Below the pieces are notes generated by a model. That model had not been told where the DNA came from. It was given only the letters and a program-made list of their open reading frames with translations, and ran no database searches. Both the position numbers and the translations under genes were made by a program. Of a DNA stretch of 64,000 bases, positions 18,123 through 27,317 are shown in pieces. The DNA comes from an uncultured Anaerovibrio sp. (GTDB taxonomy: Bacteria; Bacillota; Negativicutes; Selenomonadales; Selenomonadaceae). Every line of letters starts with the position of its first letter. Position 1 is the stretch's first letter. The stretch covers positions 1 through 64,000 of the forward strand of contig CADACU010000003.1 in assembly GCA_902786545.1 (NCBI GenBank). The letters run 5' to 3'.

Positions 18123-18485
18123 GTGGCAAAAATCAAGATTGTAAATATGATGTTCTACGGTTTTCATGGTATGTATGAATATGAACGGGAGCAGGGCCAA
18201 AAGTTTTATTTTGATGTTGAGGTTACTACCAGAAACGATAAAGTGGTCGAATCAGATGATGTAGCAGACACCATCGATTCCAGTACTATTTATGCTGCAA
18301 CCAAGGAAGCGGTAGAAAATAAGCGTTTTCATCTGTTACAGGCTTTGGGTGGACACATCGGTGACAAGCTGATAGCTCAGCACCCAGTCGTTGATGAAGT
18401 TAAGGTAACTATCCGCAAACAGTATGTACCTATTCCCGGACCACTGGATTATGTGCAGATTGAGGTTGTCCGGAAGGCCGAATAA
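18123..18485 (+). CDS. folB: Dihydroneopterin aldolase
   Basis: The 120-residue protein matches FolB: KIKIVNMMFYGFHGMYEYEREQGQKFYFDVEV at the start, the DTIDSSTIYAATKE helix, the catalytic Lys/Glu region and a C-terminal VKVTIRKQYVPIPGPLDYVQIEVVR. It cleaves dihydroneopterin to hydroxymethyl-dihydropterin in folate synthesis. The start is a GTG at 18123 with GAAGGGGGAGC upstream. A TATAAT-like box lies in the short gap before it. Confidence 0.93.
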   Translation: MAKIKIVNMMFYGFHGMYEYEREQGQKFYFDVEVTTRNDKVVESDDVADTIDSSTIYAATKEAVENKRFHLLQALGGHIGDKLIAQHPVVDEVKVTIRKQYVPIPGPLDYVQIEVVRKAE

Positions 18486-18495
18486 AGGCTTATCG

Positions 18496-18530
18496 AAAAA
18501 GGATTGTCCTAGATGGACAATCCTTTTTTA
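18496..18530. terminator. Bidirectional terminator after folB
   Basis: GGATTGTCC and GGACAATCC pair around five bases with an A-run before and TTTTTT after, so it can act in both directions. Confidence 0.85.
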
Positions 18531-18549
18531 CTGCAAAAAATTATAGGGA

Positions 18550-18600
18550 TGGACCTCATCCGTCGGACATAGTCCGCCACCTTTCCCAAAGGTGAAGGCA
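18550..18600 (+). repeat. CCTCATCCGTC...AAGGTGAAGGC intergenic repeat
   Basis: The block begins CCTCATCCGTCGGACATAGT, continues CCGCCACCTTTCCCAAAGGT and ends GAAGGC. It contains inner hairpins (GTCGGAC/GTCCGCC region; ACCTTTcccAAAGGT). Blocks with the words CCTCATCCGTC and CCACCTT...AAGG..AAGGC recur as small non-coding repeats in many gut Firmicutes genomes, from general knowledge. Only one copy is in this window. Confidence 0.5.
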
Positions 18601-18637
18601 AAAAAATTGGCGAAGCATACGCTTCGCCCAAATTTTT
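18601..18637 (-). terminator. Terminator after the NlpC/P60 gene
   Basis: On the minus strand GGGCGAAGC, a four-base loop and GCTTCGCC are followed by AATTTTTTTGCC. It lies directly at the end of the hydrolase gene. Confidence 0.8.
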
Positions 18638-19298
18638 AAAGAATTCTTCGTGCACCGATGTAGCAAGAACCCCAGTAACCACTGTACAGGGAATCAATTG
18701 CAACGCCACGGCTGGAAGATGCATTGATGAAGGATCCATCGCCGAGATAGATACCAACATGGGATGCACCATAATCGTATGTGGAGAAGAATACCAGATC
18801 ACCTGGAATCAACTCACCACGGGATACCGGCATACCAATTTCATACTGGGCATCTGCCGTGCGTGGAAGATAGATTCCTGCGCTGGCAAACACATAACGC
18901 ACATAGCCGGAGCAGTCAAAACCGCTAGGGCTCGTGCCACCAAATACATAAGGCACACCGATGTAATTCATGGAATTGGCAATGATACGACGGGACACAG
19001 AATTAAAGCTACGACTAACCTGTGGCATCTCTCTGCCCATCAAAGCTGAATAAGTGGTAGGTCCAACCAAACCATCAGCCTCCATGCCCTGAGTACTCTG
19101 GAAATTCTTTACAGCCTCAACAGTAGCCGGACCGAAGTCACCATCTGCTACTACATCATAGCCAAGATTGGCCAGCTGGCCTTGAATTTCCGCTACCTCA
19201 CTGCCCTGGTCTCCCATACGGAATGCATTAGCATTGCATACGGCAAAACAGCACACAAAAACCATGGATAGCGCCAATACGCGCATAATTTTACCCAA
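18636..19298 (-). CDS. Secreted NlpC/P60 peptidoglycan endopeptidase with peptidoglycan-binding domain
   Basis: The 220-residue protein has a signal peptide (about 1-25, ending CNANA), a PG_binding_1 domain (about 28-85: GSEVAEIQGQLANLGYDVVADGDFGPATVEAVKNFQ) and an NlpC/P60 domain with the catalytic cysteine in GFDCSGYVRYVF and the histidine in SHVGIYLGDG. It likely cleaves stem peptides in the periplasmic wall. The TTG at 19298 is used as start because GAGGAG lies seven bases before; ATG four codons on is an alternative. A c-di-AMP riboswitch directly upstream indicates control by that second messenger. Confidence 0.93.
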   Translation of the reverse strand: MGKIMRVLALSMVFVCCFAVCNANAFRMGDQGSEVAEIQGQLANLGYDVVADGDFGPATVEAVKNFQSTQGMEADGLVGPTTYSALMGREMPQVSRSFNSVSRRIIANSMNYIGVPYVFGGTSPSGFDCSGYVRYVFASAGIYLPRTADAQYEIGMPVSRGELIPGDLVFFSTYDYGASHVGIYLGDGSFINASSSRGVAIDSLYSGYWGSCYIGARRIL

Positions 19299-19318
19299 AA
19301 AGACACTCCTCTCTCTAT

Positions 19319-19455
19319 ACGCCTACGAGGTTAGCTGACGGGTTAGGGCAGAGAAGACTACCCTTTAAGACCATTCCTGCCAAAATAGGCCAGGCCGGTT
19401 TTCATTCACCCCAAAAATTGGTTCCCCCGCTCCGTGGGCTGGATTAGGCTTTCTT
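19319..19455 (-). promoter_or_regulatory. c-di-AMP riboswitch (ydaO-yuaA type)
   Basis: The minus-strand leader holds the conserved elements in order: GCCTAATCC, GGAGCGGGGGAACCA, TTGGGGTGAAT, a variable arm, then CTAACCCGTCAGCTAACCTC and GTAGGCGT, the last pairing with the GCCT at the 5' end. These are the hallmarks of the ydaO-yuaA class, which binds c-di-AMP and usually turns off cell-wall hydrolase and osmolyte genes. No obvious terminator lies between aptamer and start codon, so the expression platform is unclear. Confidence 0.93.
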
Positions 19456-19490
19456 ATAGATGTATAGCCCATCATTATTATTTATATTAT

Positions 19491-19867
19491 GAGTGATCAA
19501 TAAGCCGAGTTCTGTTCCGCTTGCGCGGCGACAATCATTTATCTGGATTGCCAGTTACCTGACAACTCTAGCGACACACCCGGAAGGTCAGCGGGCCACT
19601 TCATATCCTTCCCTATTCGGTCTTGCTCCATGTGGGGTTTATCAAGCCAGCCAGTCACCTGACTGCTGGTGCGCTCTTACCGCACCTTTCCACCCTTACC
19701 TGGTCAAGAAACTGTCATGCAATGACAACTCTTTAGCAGGCGGTTTCCTTTTCTATGACACTTTCCCTAGGGTCACCCCCGCTGGACGTTATCCAGCACA
19801 CTGCCCTATGGAGCCCGGACTTTCCTCAAACGGCTAACACCGTCAGCGATTGTCTTTCACGCTCATA
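19491..19867 (-). ncRNA. rnpB: RNase P RNA (bacterial type A)
   Basis: The minus strand reads GAGGAAAGTCCGGGCTCC near the 5' end and ACAGAACTCGGCTTA near the 3' end, the invariant core of RNase P RNA, with GGTAAGGGTGGAAAGGTGCG and the GAAGTGGCCCGCTGA segment between. Length about 375 bases fits type A. Any open frame over it on the plus strand is spurious. It cleaves 5' leaders from tRNA precursors. Confidence 0.97.
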
Positions 19868-19875
19868 ACAAGGAC

Positions 19876-19904
19876 ATTATACCACTGAGCCAAAACAGTG
19901 TCAA
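19876..19904 (-). promoter_or_regulatory. Promoter of rnpB
   Basis: Perfect sigma-A boxes on the minus strand: TTGACA (19899-19904), 17-base spacer, TATAAT (19876-19881). The start point would fall near 19868, matching the 5' end of the RNase P RNA. Confidence 0.9.
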
Positions 19905-19946
19905 ATCCTAGGACCTTAATCTGATTATATATTGATAATATTTTGA

Positions 19947-20597
19947 TTATCTTTTGAGACTGTTGATTAGGTTTTGGATTTTATGTTCGATATCGTCAGC
20001 CTGTGTAATATCGGTAACTACAGCGAAATTTCGTGCACCATGTTCCCAAACCCGGAAAATATTTTCATCTTTTATTCCACCGATTGCGACAAAAGGCACA
20101 GCAGAATTGCCAGCCGCATATTCAACATAGGAAAAACCAACAGGCTGAGCTGTTGCTTTAGTCTTAGTCGCGAACACCGGCCCCACACCAATGTAATCAA
20201 TTATGTTCTGCTTTTGGTTGGCAGCCTGCAGCTGCTGAGGAGAATGGGTTGATAACCCAATGACCATATCCTCCCCCACCAGCTCCCGCACCACTTCCGG
20301 TGGCAAATCATCCTGTCCGATATGCACACCATCAGCTTTTACTGCCAGTGCCAAATCCACAAAATCATCAATGATAAAGGCTGCACCATATTTTGCCGTG
20401 AGTTCCCGCAGCTGTACACATTCCTCATAACGGGCCAGCCCGCTTTTGGTCTTTTCCCGATACTGGATAAATTTCATTCCAGCTTTGAGCATAGCCGTTA
20501 CAACCTCATAGTTGCTCCGCCCCTGTGAATCCTTCTCGGCGGTTATCCCATAAATTGGAAAAGCGTTAAAAAGGCTCATTGTTTCCTGTCGTGTCAT
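19947..20597 (-). CDS. thiE: Thiamine-phosphate synthase
   Basis: The 216-residue TIM-barrel protein has FIQYREKTKSGLARYEECVQLRELTAKYGAAFIIDDFVDLALAVKADGVHIGQDD, GLSTHSPQQLQAA, DYIGVGPVFATKTK and VAIGGIKDENI, all ThiE motifs. It joins HMP-PP and thiazole phosphate to thiamine phosphate. No other thi gene or THI-box is visible here; it follows the nif3-like gene by two bases, so it appears to be read from the rpoD-side unit. Confidence 0.94.
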   Translation of the reverse strand: MTRQETMSLFNAFPIYGITAEKDSQGRSNYEVVTAMLKAGMKFIQYREKTKSGLARYEECVQLRELTAKYGAAFIIDDFVDLALAVKADGVHIGQDDLPPEVVRELVGEDMVIGLSTHSPQQLQAANQKQNIIDYIGVGPVFATKTKATAQPVGFSYVEYAAGNSAVPFVAIGGIKDENIFRVWEHGARNFAVVTDITQADDIEHKIQNLINSLKR

Positions 20598-20598
20598 A

Positions 20599-21411
20599 TC
20601 AATTCTCCCTGTTTATCACCTGGAAAAAGTCCTGGGAAATATCATCCTCGATAACTTCGAGTTGCTCTCCCGTTTTAGCCAATTCATCCCGCAAATAGGC
20701 CGCAAGGGCCTTCACCATAGGGAATTCCGTGGCAAAATGTCCGGCATCAATGATATTTATCCCTTGCTTGAAGGCCTGTTGTGCCTCGTGATACTTTAAA
20801 TCACCGGTAATAAATAAATCAGCCCCCCGAAAAACAGCTTTACTGATTAAATCTGCCCCAGCACCGCTGCACAAGGCCACCTTGCCAACTGTAGCCTTGC
20901 CCCCTCTTACCAGCCTGACATAACTGGTATTCAACTTTTGGCATAGGCTATTGGCAAATTGCTCCAGGGGAATCGACTCCCGGACATAGCCTATCCGCCC
21001 CATACTTTCCTCAGCATCTCCCTCGGTGGGGGCAAAGCCCTCAACCCGCTCCAATCCACAGAGAGCCGCCAATATATCGTTGCAGCCCCCCTTGGCAATG
21101 TCCAGATTAGTATGCGCCGAATACACAGCAATATTATGGCTAAGCAAGGTCTGTAACATTTTTCCATCGTAACTGTCGGTACGAATGGGCAACAATCCTT
21201 TAAAAAGCATCATAGGGTGGTGGCTGATAATCATATCCGCCTGTTCCCTTATAGCCAGCTCCACCACCGGCTGACTTACATCCAGACACACCAGTAGCTT
21301 GGACACCTTCTGCTCCGGGTTGCCCACCTGCAGACCAGGATTATCCCAGTGTTCTGCCAGGCGTTTCGGCGCCAGTTTTTCCAAAATCCCCATTACTCTT
21401 TGACACTTCAT
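20599..21411 (-). CDS. Nif3-like dinuclear metal center protein
   Basis: The 270-residue protein shows the NIF3 motifs LAEHWDNPGLQVG, ADMIISHHPMMLF, VYSAHTNLD and at the end DAGHFATEFPMVKAL, whose His and Asp/Glu residues bind two metal ions. The family is also annotated as GTP cyclohydrolase 1 type 2, though that activity is not general. Shorter than the forms with a CutA-like insert. Overlaps trmK by four bases; the trmK-nif3 pair is conserved in Firmicutes. Confidence 0.92.
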   Translation of the reverse strand: MKCQRVMGILEKLAPKRLAEHWDNPGLQVGNPEQKVSKLLVCLDVSQPVVELAIREQADMIISHHPMMLFKGLLPIRTDSYDGKMLQTLLSHNIAVYSAHTNLDIAKGGCNDILAALCGLERVEGFAPTEGDAEESMGRIGYVRESIPLEQFANSLCQKLNTSYVRLVRGGKATVGKVALCSGAGADLISKAVFRGADLFITGDLKYHEAQQAFKQGINIIDAGHFATEFPMVKALAAYLRDELAKTGEQLEVIEDDISQDFFQVINREN

Positions 21412-22082
21412 GGTAAATAATCCTCCAGCAATGATATTTTCCGTTGAATTTCAGCTAATTTGCCGGCTGTTTTGTCCCCACCCTTTGACAGACCATCTGC
21501 TATATTTTGTAAAACTGCCACATTGCCTTCAATATGCTCCAGTAAAAGTGGCACTTTATTGCTCAACAACACCGGTCCCAAGACCAGCTCCGCTTCCGAC
21601 GGCATGGCTTTTGCCCCTGGAACTGCCTTGATTATCTGATAGATACGTCCATCAACCTTGGCCAGTTGTTCATCAGCAATGTGCCATTTATGATCATATA
21701 ACCACTTCCGCAGATAATCCTGACCATTCTGGGGTTGTAATATGATACAACGCAAGCTTTCTACTATCTGAGGATGCGCGGTCAAAATATCCGCCTCCAG
21801 CTTGCCACCCATTCCAGCTATACACACTGCTTCCACCTCGCCGGGCTTTAAGGCAGCCAAGCCGTCTCCCTGCCGGACCTCTATTTCATCAATCCCCGCC
21901 TCTCGTATGGTACGGCGGGCCGCTTCACAGGGACCTTGGTTCAGATCCGCCGCGATAATCTTCCGATTGCTATTGGCTTTGTACAGAGCAATGGCCAAAT
22001 AGGCATGGTCCGTACCAATATCGGCCACGCCGGCATCTTGCGGCACAAAATCAGCCACGGCCTGCAAACGGGCGTCTAACAT
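21408..22082 (-). CDS. trmK: tRNA (adenine-22-N1)-methyltransferase
   Basis: The 224-residue SAM-dependent methyltransferase has VADIGTDHAYLAIALYK (SAM site), IIAADLNQGPCEAARRTI, CIAGMGGKLEADIL and LQPQNGQDYLRKWLYDHKWHI, matching TrmK. It methylates A22 in tRNA. It lies just after rpoD and before nif3, the standard order, separated from rpoD by a terminator-like hairpin. Confidence 0.93.
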   Translation of the reverse strand: MLDARLQAVADFVPQDAGVADIGTDHAYLAIALYKANSNRKIIAADLNQGPCEAARRTIREAGIDEIEVRQGDGLAALKPGEVEAVCIAGMGGKLEADILTAHPQIVESLRCIILQPQNGQDYLRKWLYDHKWHIADEQLAKVDGRIYQIIKAVPGAKAMPSEAELVLGPVLLSNKVPLLLEHIEGNVAVLQNIADGLSKGGDKTAGKLAEIQRKISLLEDYLP

Positions 22083-22107
22083 ATAATCACCTCATTGGGC
22101 TAAATCA

Positions 22108-22140
22108 TAAAAGGGGACGGCGCAAGCAGTCCCCCTTAAA
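22108..22140 (-). terminator. Terminator after rpoD
   Basis: On the minus strand AAGGGGGACT and GTCCCCTTTT pair around GCTTGCGC, followed by an AT-rich tail. It probably gives partial termination before trmK. Confidence 0.6.
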
Positions 22141-22164
22141 TACATAACACTTTAAATTAAACTC

Positions 22165-24171
22165 TTAATCCAAGAAATCCTTCAGCTTCTTGCTACGGGT
22201 CGGATGACGCAGCTTACGCAATGCCTTGGCCTCAATCTGCCTGATGCGTTCCCGGGTAACCCCAAAGCTCTGCCCCACCTCTTCCAAGGTACGGGCCCGA
22301 CCGTCCTCAATGCCAAACCTGAGCACCAAAACCCGGCGTTCACGGTCAGTCAGGGTATCGAGCACCTCAGTGAGCTGTTCCTTCAGCATCATAAAGGAAG
22401 CCTGCTCCGCCGGTGCTGGAGCATCATGGTCTTCAATAAAGTCACCAAGATGGGAATCCTCTTCTTCACCGATTGGTGTTTCCAAAGACACCGGTTCCTG
22501 GGCAATTTTCATAATTTCCCGAACCCGGTCCACACTGATATCCATCTTTTTGGCAATTTCGTTTGGCTTTGGATCTCGGCCCAAATCCTGTACCAATTGT
22601 CTGGTAACCCGAATAAGCTTGTTAATGGTCTCCACCATATGAACCGGTATACGGATGGTTCTGGCCTGATCAGCAATGGCTCTTGTAATGGCCTGTCTAA
22701 TCCACCAAGTAGCATAAGTACTGAACTTATACCCCTTAGTATGGTCAAACTTTTCCACCGCCTTGATGAGTCCCAGATTACCTTCCTGGATTAAATCAAG
22801 GAACAGCATTCCACGGCCCACATAGCGCTTGGCAATACTCACTACCAAGCGGAGATTGGCTTCTGCCAACCGTTTCTGAGCATCCTCACCATTGGCCTTG
22901 GCCGTATACAGCTCCTGAATTTCACTGTCCGATAATGGGGCAATCTCAATTTCCACATTGCCCAAATCCTCATCGTACTTGGCAAAAACCTCGCTGTCGA
23001 AGTCCTCATCCTCCATAATGGTATCCTTGTACTGCCCCACAATGGATGTAATAATATCATTCTTCAGATGAAGATATTTACGGGCAACATTATTATTGTC
23101 CAAATTCAACAGCCTTGTCCATTCAGAAATCGGTCTTACACTGTCCCGACCGGACTTGCCATCTTTTTTCACAATGGAGTCCGCTGCTATACACAGTTCT
23201 GCCGAAACCCCGCTTTCCATCCGACGGGCCAGTTCTTTTTCCTCGGAACCGGTCAAAAGAGGTACCCGTCCAATTTCTTTCAGGTACATACGAACCGGAT
23301 CATCTATGTTTACACCATCAGGTATATTTATGCCTACTTCAACATCAACATCATCGTCTTCATCAGGTTTATCAACATCATCGTCAGAAACATTGTCGTC
23401 AAAGGACACCTCAACGCCGTTCTTGCTGAATTTATCAACGATGATTTCATCCAACTCCTCCGGAGAAATATCCTGCTTTTGCAAGGCTTCCAATATCTCA
23501 CCGGCAGTTATTTTATTGCCATTTATTCGTGCCTGTTCAACCAGTCCCGCTAAATTCTTAGCATCCTTTTCTTCAGCTGGCTCGGCCGGTTCGATGTTGG
23601 CCGCATCTTGGCTAGATTTAGCGTCTTTGGTCTTTACAGTTTTACCTTTTGAAGTGGACTTTCCCTTTGTCTTATCAACAGACTTGGTATCGCTCTCCTC
23701 AGCATCACCTTTTTGGACAGCAGGCTTGGCTGCTTTATCAGCCTTAGGTGCCTTGGCTGTCTTAGTACTCTTAGTAGCCTTTTTTTCGTCATCAGACTTT
23801 TCCGTTTTGGTGGCCTTAGCTACCTTAGTTGTCTTAGTAGCTTTAGCTGTCTTGGTCGCCTTGGTTGCTTCACTGTTTTTTTCTGCTTTTTGTTCAGCTG
23901 GCTTAGTTGCCTTGTCAGTTTTGGTTGACTTGGTCGCTTTAGCCGTACTGCTGGTCTTCTTAGCTTTAGCAACATCACCGGTCTTAGTGGCCTTGGCTTC
24001 CTTGGCTGGTTCACTTTCCTTGGACTTTTTGGCTGTTGCGGCGGTCTTTTTGGCAGGCGTTGCTTTCTTGGAAGCAGTGGCTCCCTTGACCTTCTTTACT
24101 TTTTCCTGCACTTCTGCCGCAACCTGCTCCACCACTTCAGGCTCTGCAGTCGTTTTCTTCTTAACAGCCAT
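22165..24171 (-). CDS. rpoD: Primary sigma factor RpoD/SigA with long basic N-terminal tail
   Basis: The 668-residue protein is far longer than the roughly 370-residue Bacillus SigA. Residues 1-200 (23572-24171) are low-complexity Lys/Ala/Thr with repeated KATKTAK-like units. Then follow region 1.1 (about 205-270), an acidic stretch, region 1.2 ([18 protein letters not shown]), an insert of about 100 residues, and regions 2 to 4 with [47 protein letters not shown] and the region-4 helix-turn-helix [26 protein letters not shown]. It directs housekeeping transcription. The dnaG-rpoD order is conserved. Confidence 0.97.
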   Translation of the reverse strand: MAVKKKTTAEPEVVEQVAAEVQEKVKKVKGATASKKATPAKKTAATAKKSKESEPAKEAKATKTGDVAKAKKTSSTAKATKSTKTDKATKPAEQKAEKNSEATKATKTAKATKTTKVAKATKTEKSDDEKKATKSTKTAKAPKADKAAKPAVQKGDAEESDTKSVDKTKGKSTSKGKTVKTKDAKSSQDAANIEPAEPAEEKDAKNLAGLVEQARINGNKITAGEILEALQKQDISPEELDEIIVDKFSKNGVEVSFDDNVSDDDVDKPDEDDDVDVEVGINIPDGVNIDDPVRMYLKEIGRVPLLTGSEEKELARRMESGVSAELCIAADSIVKKDGKSGRDSVRPISEWTRLLNLDNNNVARKYLHLKNDIITSIVGQYKDTIMEDEDFDSEVFAKYDEDLGNVEIEIAPLSDSEIQELYTAKANGEDAQKRLAEANLRLVVSIAKRYVGRGMLFLDLIQEGNLGLIKAVEKFDHTKGYKFSTYATWWIRQAITRAIADQARTIRIPVHMVETINKLIRVTRQLVQDLGRDPKPNEIAKKMDISVDRVREIMKIAQEPVSLETPIGEEEDSHLGDFIEDHDAPAPAEQASFMMLKEQLTEVLDTLTDRERRVLVLRFGIEDGRARTLEEVGQSFGVTRERIRQIEAKALRKLRHPTRSKKLKDFLD

Positions 24172-24209
24172 TGATAAACCTCCTTTCTATATATAATGTG
24201 CATTCACTA

Positions 24210-26006
24210 TCAATCAACACTTTGTAATTCATCCATTTCTTGCTTTATTTTCTGACTGGCCGCCAGCTCATCCATATATCTTGCATCGCCCTGCTGATGT
24301 AATCTCTCAGCATTCATCGAATGCACCTCATACTGGCTTGCCAGAAAACTTCTTCTTAATTGGCGGACACAGGCCTCATATAGCAAGGAAATATCCTCCT
24401 CACCCAAATCCTCCACCAAAGAACGGGATAACTCAGCCGTAGCCTCATCGCCCAAATCAGACAGGCTCATTATGTCTTTTACCGGTTCGCCGGCCCGAAA
24501 TTTTTCATTAAGGCCAGACAAGATTTGCCTGTGCACCGGATCAGGTACAGACTCCAACGGTACCATACTGATAAAATGGTCCAGTACAGCTGGTTCTTCC
24601 CACACCATACGAATAACGACCCGACCAGCCCGGCGTCCTGCATCATCCACTTGACGCACCACATTCTTCACATTCCGGCTGTCAGTCTGTCTGGTGCCAT
24701 ACCCATGACCCTTTTTAGTCAGTTCCACTAGTATATCATTTTCTGACACACTTAGCAACTTGGCCACTTTAGACACATAAGCACTGCGCTCGGCGGAATT
24801 TTTTATGTCACCCAAAACCGGCAACATCTCCGTCAAGGCCCTAAGGCGACCTTCCAGGCCACTCACATCACTGTGGGCCATAATATGTTTCAGACGAAAA
24901 TCCACTACTGAAATGGCTTTGCTTACCACCTGGCGGAACTCCTCTGCCCCATGCTTTTGAATGAACTCATCCGGGTCCTTGCCATCCGGCAGCTGTACCA
25001 CCTTAATCTGGGCATTAGTTTCTCCGGCTATCCCCAAGGCTCTGGCTATAGCTTCCTGGCCGGCATTATCACTGTCATAGCAAAAATAAATCGCCGGAGC
25101 ATAACGCAAAAGCTTCTTGCATTGATCCACCGTAAAGGCCGTTCCCAGAGATGCCACCACATTTTTGATACCGGCAGCAAATACGGAAATAACATCCATA
25201 TAGCCTTCCACTACCAGAGCAAAACCAGCCTGGGAAATATGCCGATGGGCCTTATCAAGACCAAAAAGCAATTTCCGCTTGTTGAACAGCATAGTTTCCG
25301 GTGAATTCAAATACTTTGGATTGCCTTCGGCAATAATCCGGCCACCAAAGCCACATATTCGGCTCCGCTCATCCATGATGGGTATCATAACCCGATTGCG
25401 AAACCGATCATATTCACCACCGCCCTGCTGTCGCTTCACCACAAGGCCGCTTTCCAGCAGCAGATCCTGGTTAACACCTCGTTTGGCAAAGGCATCAGTA
25501 AGCTTGTTCCAGGCATCCGGGGCAAAACCAAGTTGAAACTCTTCTATTATATCATCGCCTATGCCCCGTTTGTGAAAATATGCCAAGCCAGCCTTTCCAT
25601 AATTAGTCATGGTCAGACAGTTATGGAAAAATTTACCGGCCATCTCATGCAATTCCCGCAGCTCATCCCGTTTTTTGTCCCGAGCTATCTCCGCCGGAGT
25701 TTTCTCCCGTTCCGGTAGAGGGATATTCAACCGCTCAGCCTGAAACAAAATGGCCTCATAGTAGGAAATATTTTCAATCAGGGATATAAACTTGAATATA
25801 TTGCCACCTGTGTGACATCCAAAGCAATAGAAAAACCCCTCATCCGGTTTTACGGAAAACGACGGCGTATCCTCCTGATGGAATGGACAACAGCCCCAAT
25901 ACCGGTTTCCCTTGCGCTTCAGCTGCACATAAGTTGACACCACCGAAACCAGATCGGATTCACTGCGAACCCGCTCAACAAACTCATCTGGCAAAAACAT
26001 TGCCAT
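24210..26006 (-). CDS. dnaG: DNA primase
   Basis: The 598-residue protein has the N-terminal CHC2 zinc finger (CCPFHQEDTPSFSV ... FYCFGC), the primase core with GRIIAEGNPKYLNSPET and LLFGLDKAHR, the TOPRIM motif LVVEGYMDVIS with YDSDNAGQEA, and a C-terminal helicase-binding region. It makes replication primers. It lies 38 bases upstream of rpoD in the classic macromolecular-synthesis order. Confidence 0.97.
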   Translation of the reverse strand: MAMFLPDEFVERVRSESDLVSVVSTYVQLKRKGNRYWGCCPFHQEDTPSFSVKPDEGFFYCFGCHTGGNIFKFISLIENISYYEAILFQAERLNIPLPEREKTPAEIARDKKRDELRELHEMAGKFFHNCLTMTNYGKAGLAYFHKRGIGDDIIEEFQLGFAPDAWNKLTDAFAKRGVNQDLLLESGLVVKRQQGGGEYDRFRNRVMIPIMDERSRICGFGGRIIAEGNPKYLNSPETMLFNKRKLLFGLDKAHRHISQAGFALVVEGYMDVISVFAAGIKNVVASLGTAFTVDQCKKLLRYAPAIYFCYDSDNAGQEAIARALGIAGETNAQIKVVQLPDGKDPDEFIQKHGAEEFRQVVSKAISVVDFRLKHIMAHSDVSGLEGRLRALTEMLPVLGDIKNSAERSAYVSKVAKLLSVSENDILVELTKKGHGYGTRQTDSRNVKNVVRQVDDAGRRAGRVVIRMVWEEPAVLDHFISMVPLESVPDPVHRQILSGLNEKFRAGEPVKDIMSLSDLGDEATAELSRSLVEDLGEEDISLLYEACVRQLRRSFLASQYEVHSMNAERLHQQGDARYMDELAASQKIKQEMDELQSVD

Positions 26007-26030
26007 TCATACTCATCCTTTACTCAACAC

Positions 26031-26070
26031 GAAAACAGTGCAAAGGCATAAAACCCTTTTGCACTGTTTA
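26031..26070 (-). terminator. Terminator between dgt and dnaG
   Basis: AAACAGTGCAAA and TTTGCACTGTTT pair around a 13-base loop followed on the minus strand by TTTTCG. The rest of 26007-26148 is AT-rich with no gene. Confidence 0.7.
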
Positions 26071-26148
26071 TATTCAATAAAAAACTTAAATATCCTTTTT
26101 TTCTAATAATTTATCTTAAAATCGTAAAATAATTCTTGACAAATCTAA

Positions 26149-27147
26149 TCATTTTACCATTACGCCGATGGGCGGCATATAAATATCATTAAACAATTGA
26201 ACTGCGTAGCTGTCTGTTATGCCAGCCACATAATCCACCACAGTCTGTTCCAATCCCCACTGGCTCTGGCGTTGCTGGAATTCCACCGGCATCCGGTCAG
26301 GATTTTTGGAAAAATACTCAAAAAGCTGCTGCAAAACAAATACAGCCTGCTTCCGTTCTTTTGCTAACCGCTCCGAATGGTATATATTTTCAAACATAAA
26401 CTGACGGAAAACGCTCATGGCTTCGTTCATTTCCTCAGAAAAGGTTATATCCCCAGCCTGTTCCGAGGTAACAATCATATCCGACACCATTGCCGTAATC
26501 ATTTTTGATGTATCTACGCCAATTTTTTCCATAACCAGCTTTGGCAGGCTGGCCGGTTTTAAAAACTCCGCCCGCATACTGTCGTCAAAATCATGGCAAA
26601 GATAGGCTATCCGATCTGCCCAATGAACTATTTTCCCCTCCATGGTAAAAGGTAATACATTGCCGCTATGGTGCAATATACCATCCATGGTTTCTTTGGT
26701 AAGATTCAGTCCCTGTCCGCCCTTTTCCAAATATTTCACCACCCGAAGGCTCTGTTCGTTGTGGGCAAAATGGCCGGTAAGTTTGTCCAGAGCGGCTTCA
26801 CCGGCGTGACCAAAGGCCGTGTGTCCCACATCATGTCCAAGAGCAATGGCCTCTGTCAGGTCCTCATTGAGCTGCAGACTGCGAGCGATAGTCCGACCTA
26901 TCTGGGCGACCTCCAAACTGTGGGTCATCCGGGTACGATAATGGTCACCGGATATAATATACACCTGGGTCTTGTGCTTCAACCGGCGAAAAGCCTTGGA
27001 ATGAATTATCCTGTCCCGGTCCCGCTGGAATCGGCTACGATAGTCACAATCCGCTTCCGGCCGCTCCCGCTGGGCATCCCGACTCTTGGCCGCCAATGGA
27101 GATAACAGCTTATACTCATTTTCCTCAGTGCGTTCCCGTACCTTCAT
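26149..27147 (-). CDS. Deoxyguanosine triphosphate triphosphohydrolase-like HD protein
   Basis: The 332-residue HD-domain protein carries RDRDRIIHSKAFRRLKHKTQV, the H of THSLEVAQIGRTIAR, the HD pair in GHDVGHTAFGHAGE and HNEQSLRVV, all typical for the dGTPase (Dgt) group of type 2. It hydrolyses dNTPs to nucleoside and triphosphate. In Firmicutes this gene often precedes dnaG-rpoD, as here. Confidence 0.92.
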   Translation of the reverse strand: MKVRERTEENEYKLLSPLAAKSRDAQRERPEADCDYRSRFQRDRDRIIHSKAFRRLKHKTQVYIISGDHYRTRMTHSLEVAQIGRTIARSLQLNEDLTEAIALGHDVGHTAFGHAGEAALDKLTGHFAHNEQSLRVVKYLEKGGQGLNLTKETMDGILHHSGNVLPFTMEGKIVHWADRIAYLCHDFDDSMRAEFLKPASLPKLVMEKIGVDTSKMITAMVSDMIVTSEQAGDITFSEEMNEAMSVFRQFMFENIYHSERLAKERKQAVFVLQQLFEYFSKNPDRMPVEFQQRQSQWGLEQTVVDYVAGITDSYAVQLFNDIYMPPIGVMVK

Positions 27148-27317
27148 CTATTGCACCACCCTTGTGAAAATACTATATACATCCGACTACATATCAAAGC
27201 TACCATTTTGCCCCATCTATGTCAAGGGCATTGTGGGTTAACTGTGAAAAACAGTATACACTAAGTCAGGTAATATGCTATAATGTATTAAATATGTTTT
27301 AGAGGGGAGAGTCGTAA

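Noticed and set aside
19493..19837. 114-residue plus-strand open frame
   Set aside because: It is the complement of RNase P RNA and not a gene.
23096..24196. 366-residue plus-strand frame, Leu/Val/Ala-rich, looking like a membrane protein
   Set aside because: It is antisense to the Lys/Ala/Thr repeat region and following part of rpoD; the repeat codons make long reverse frames.
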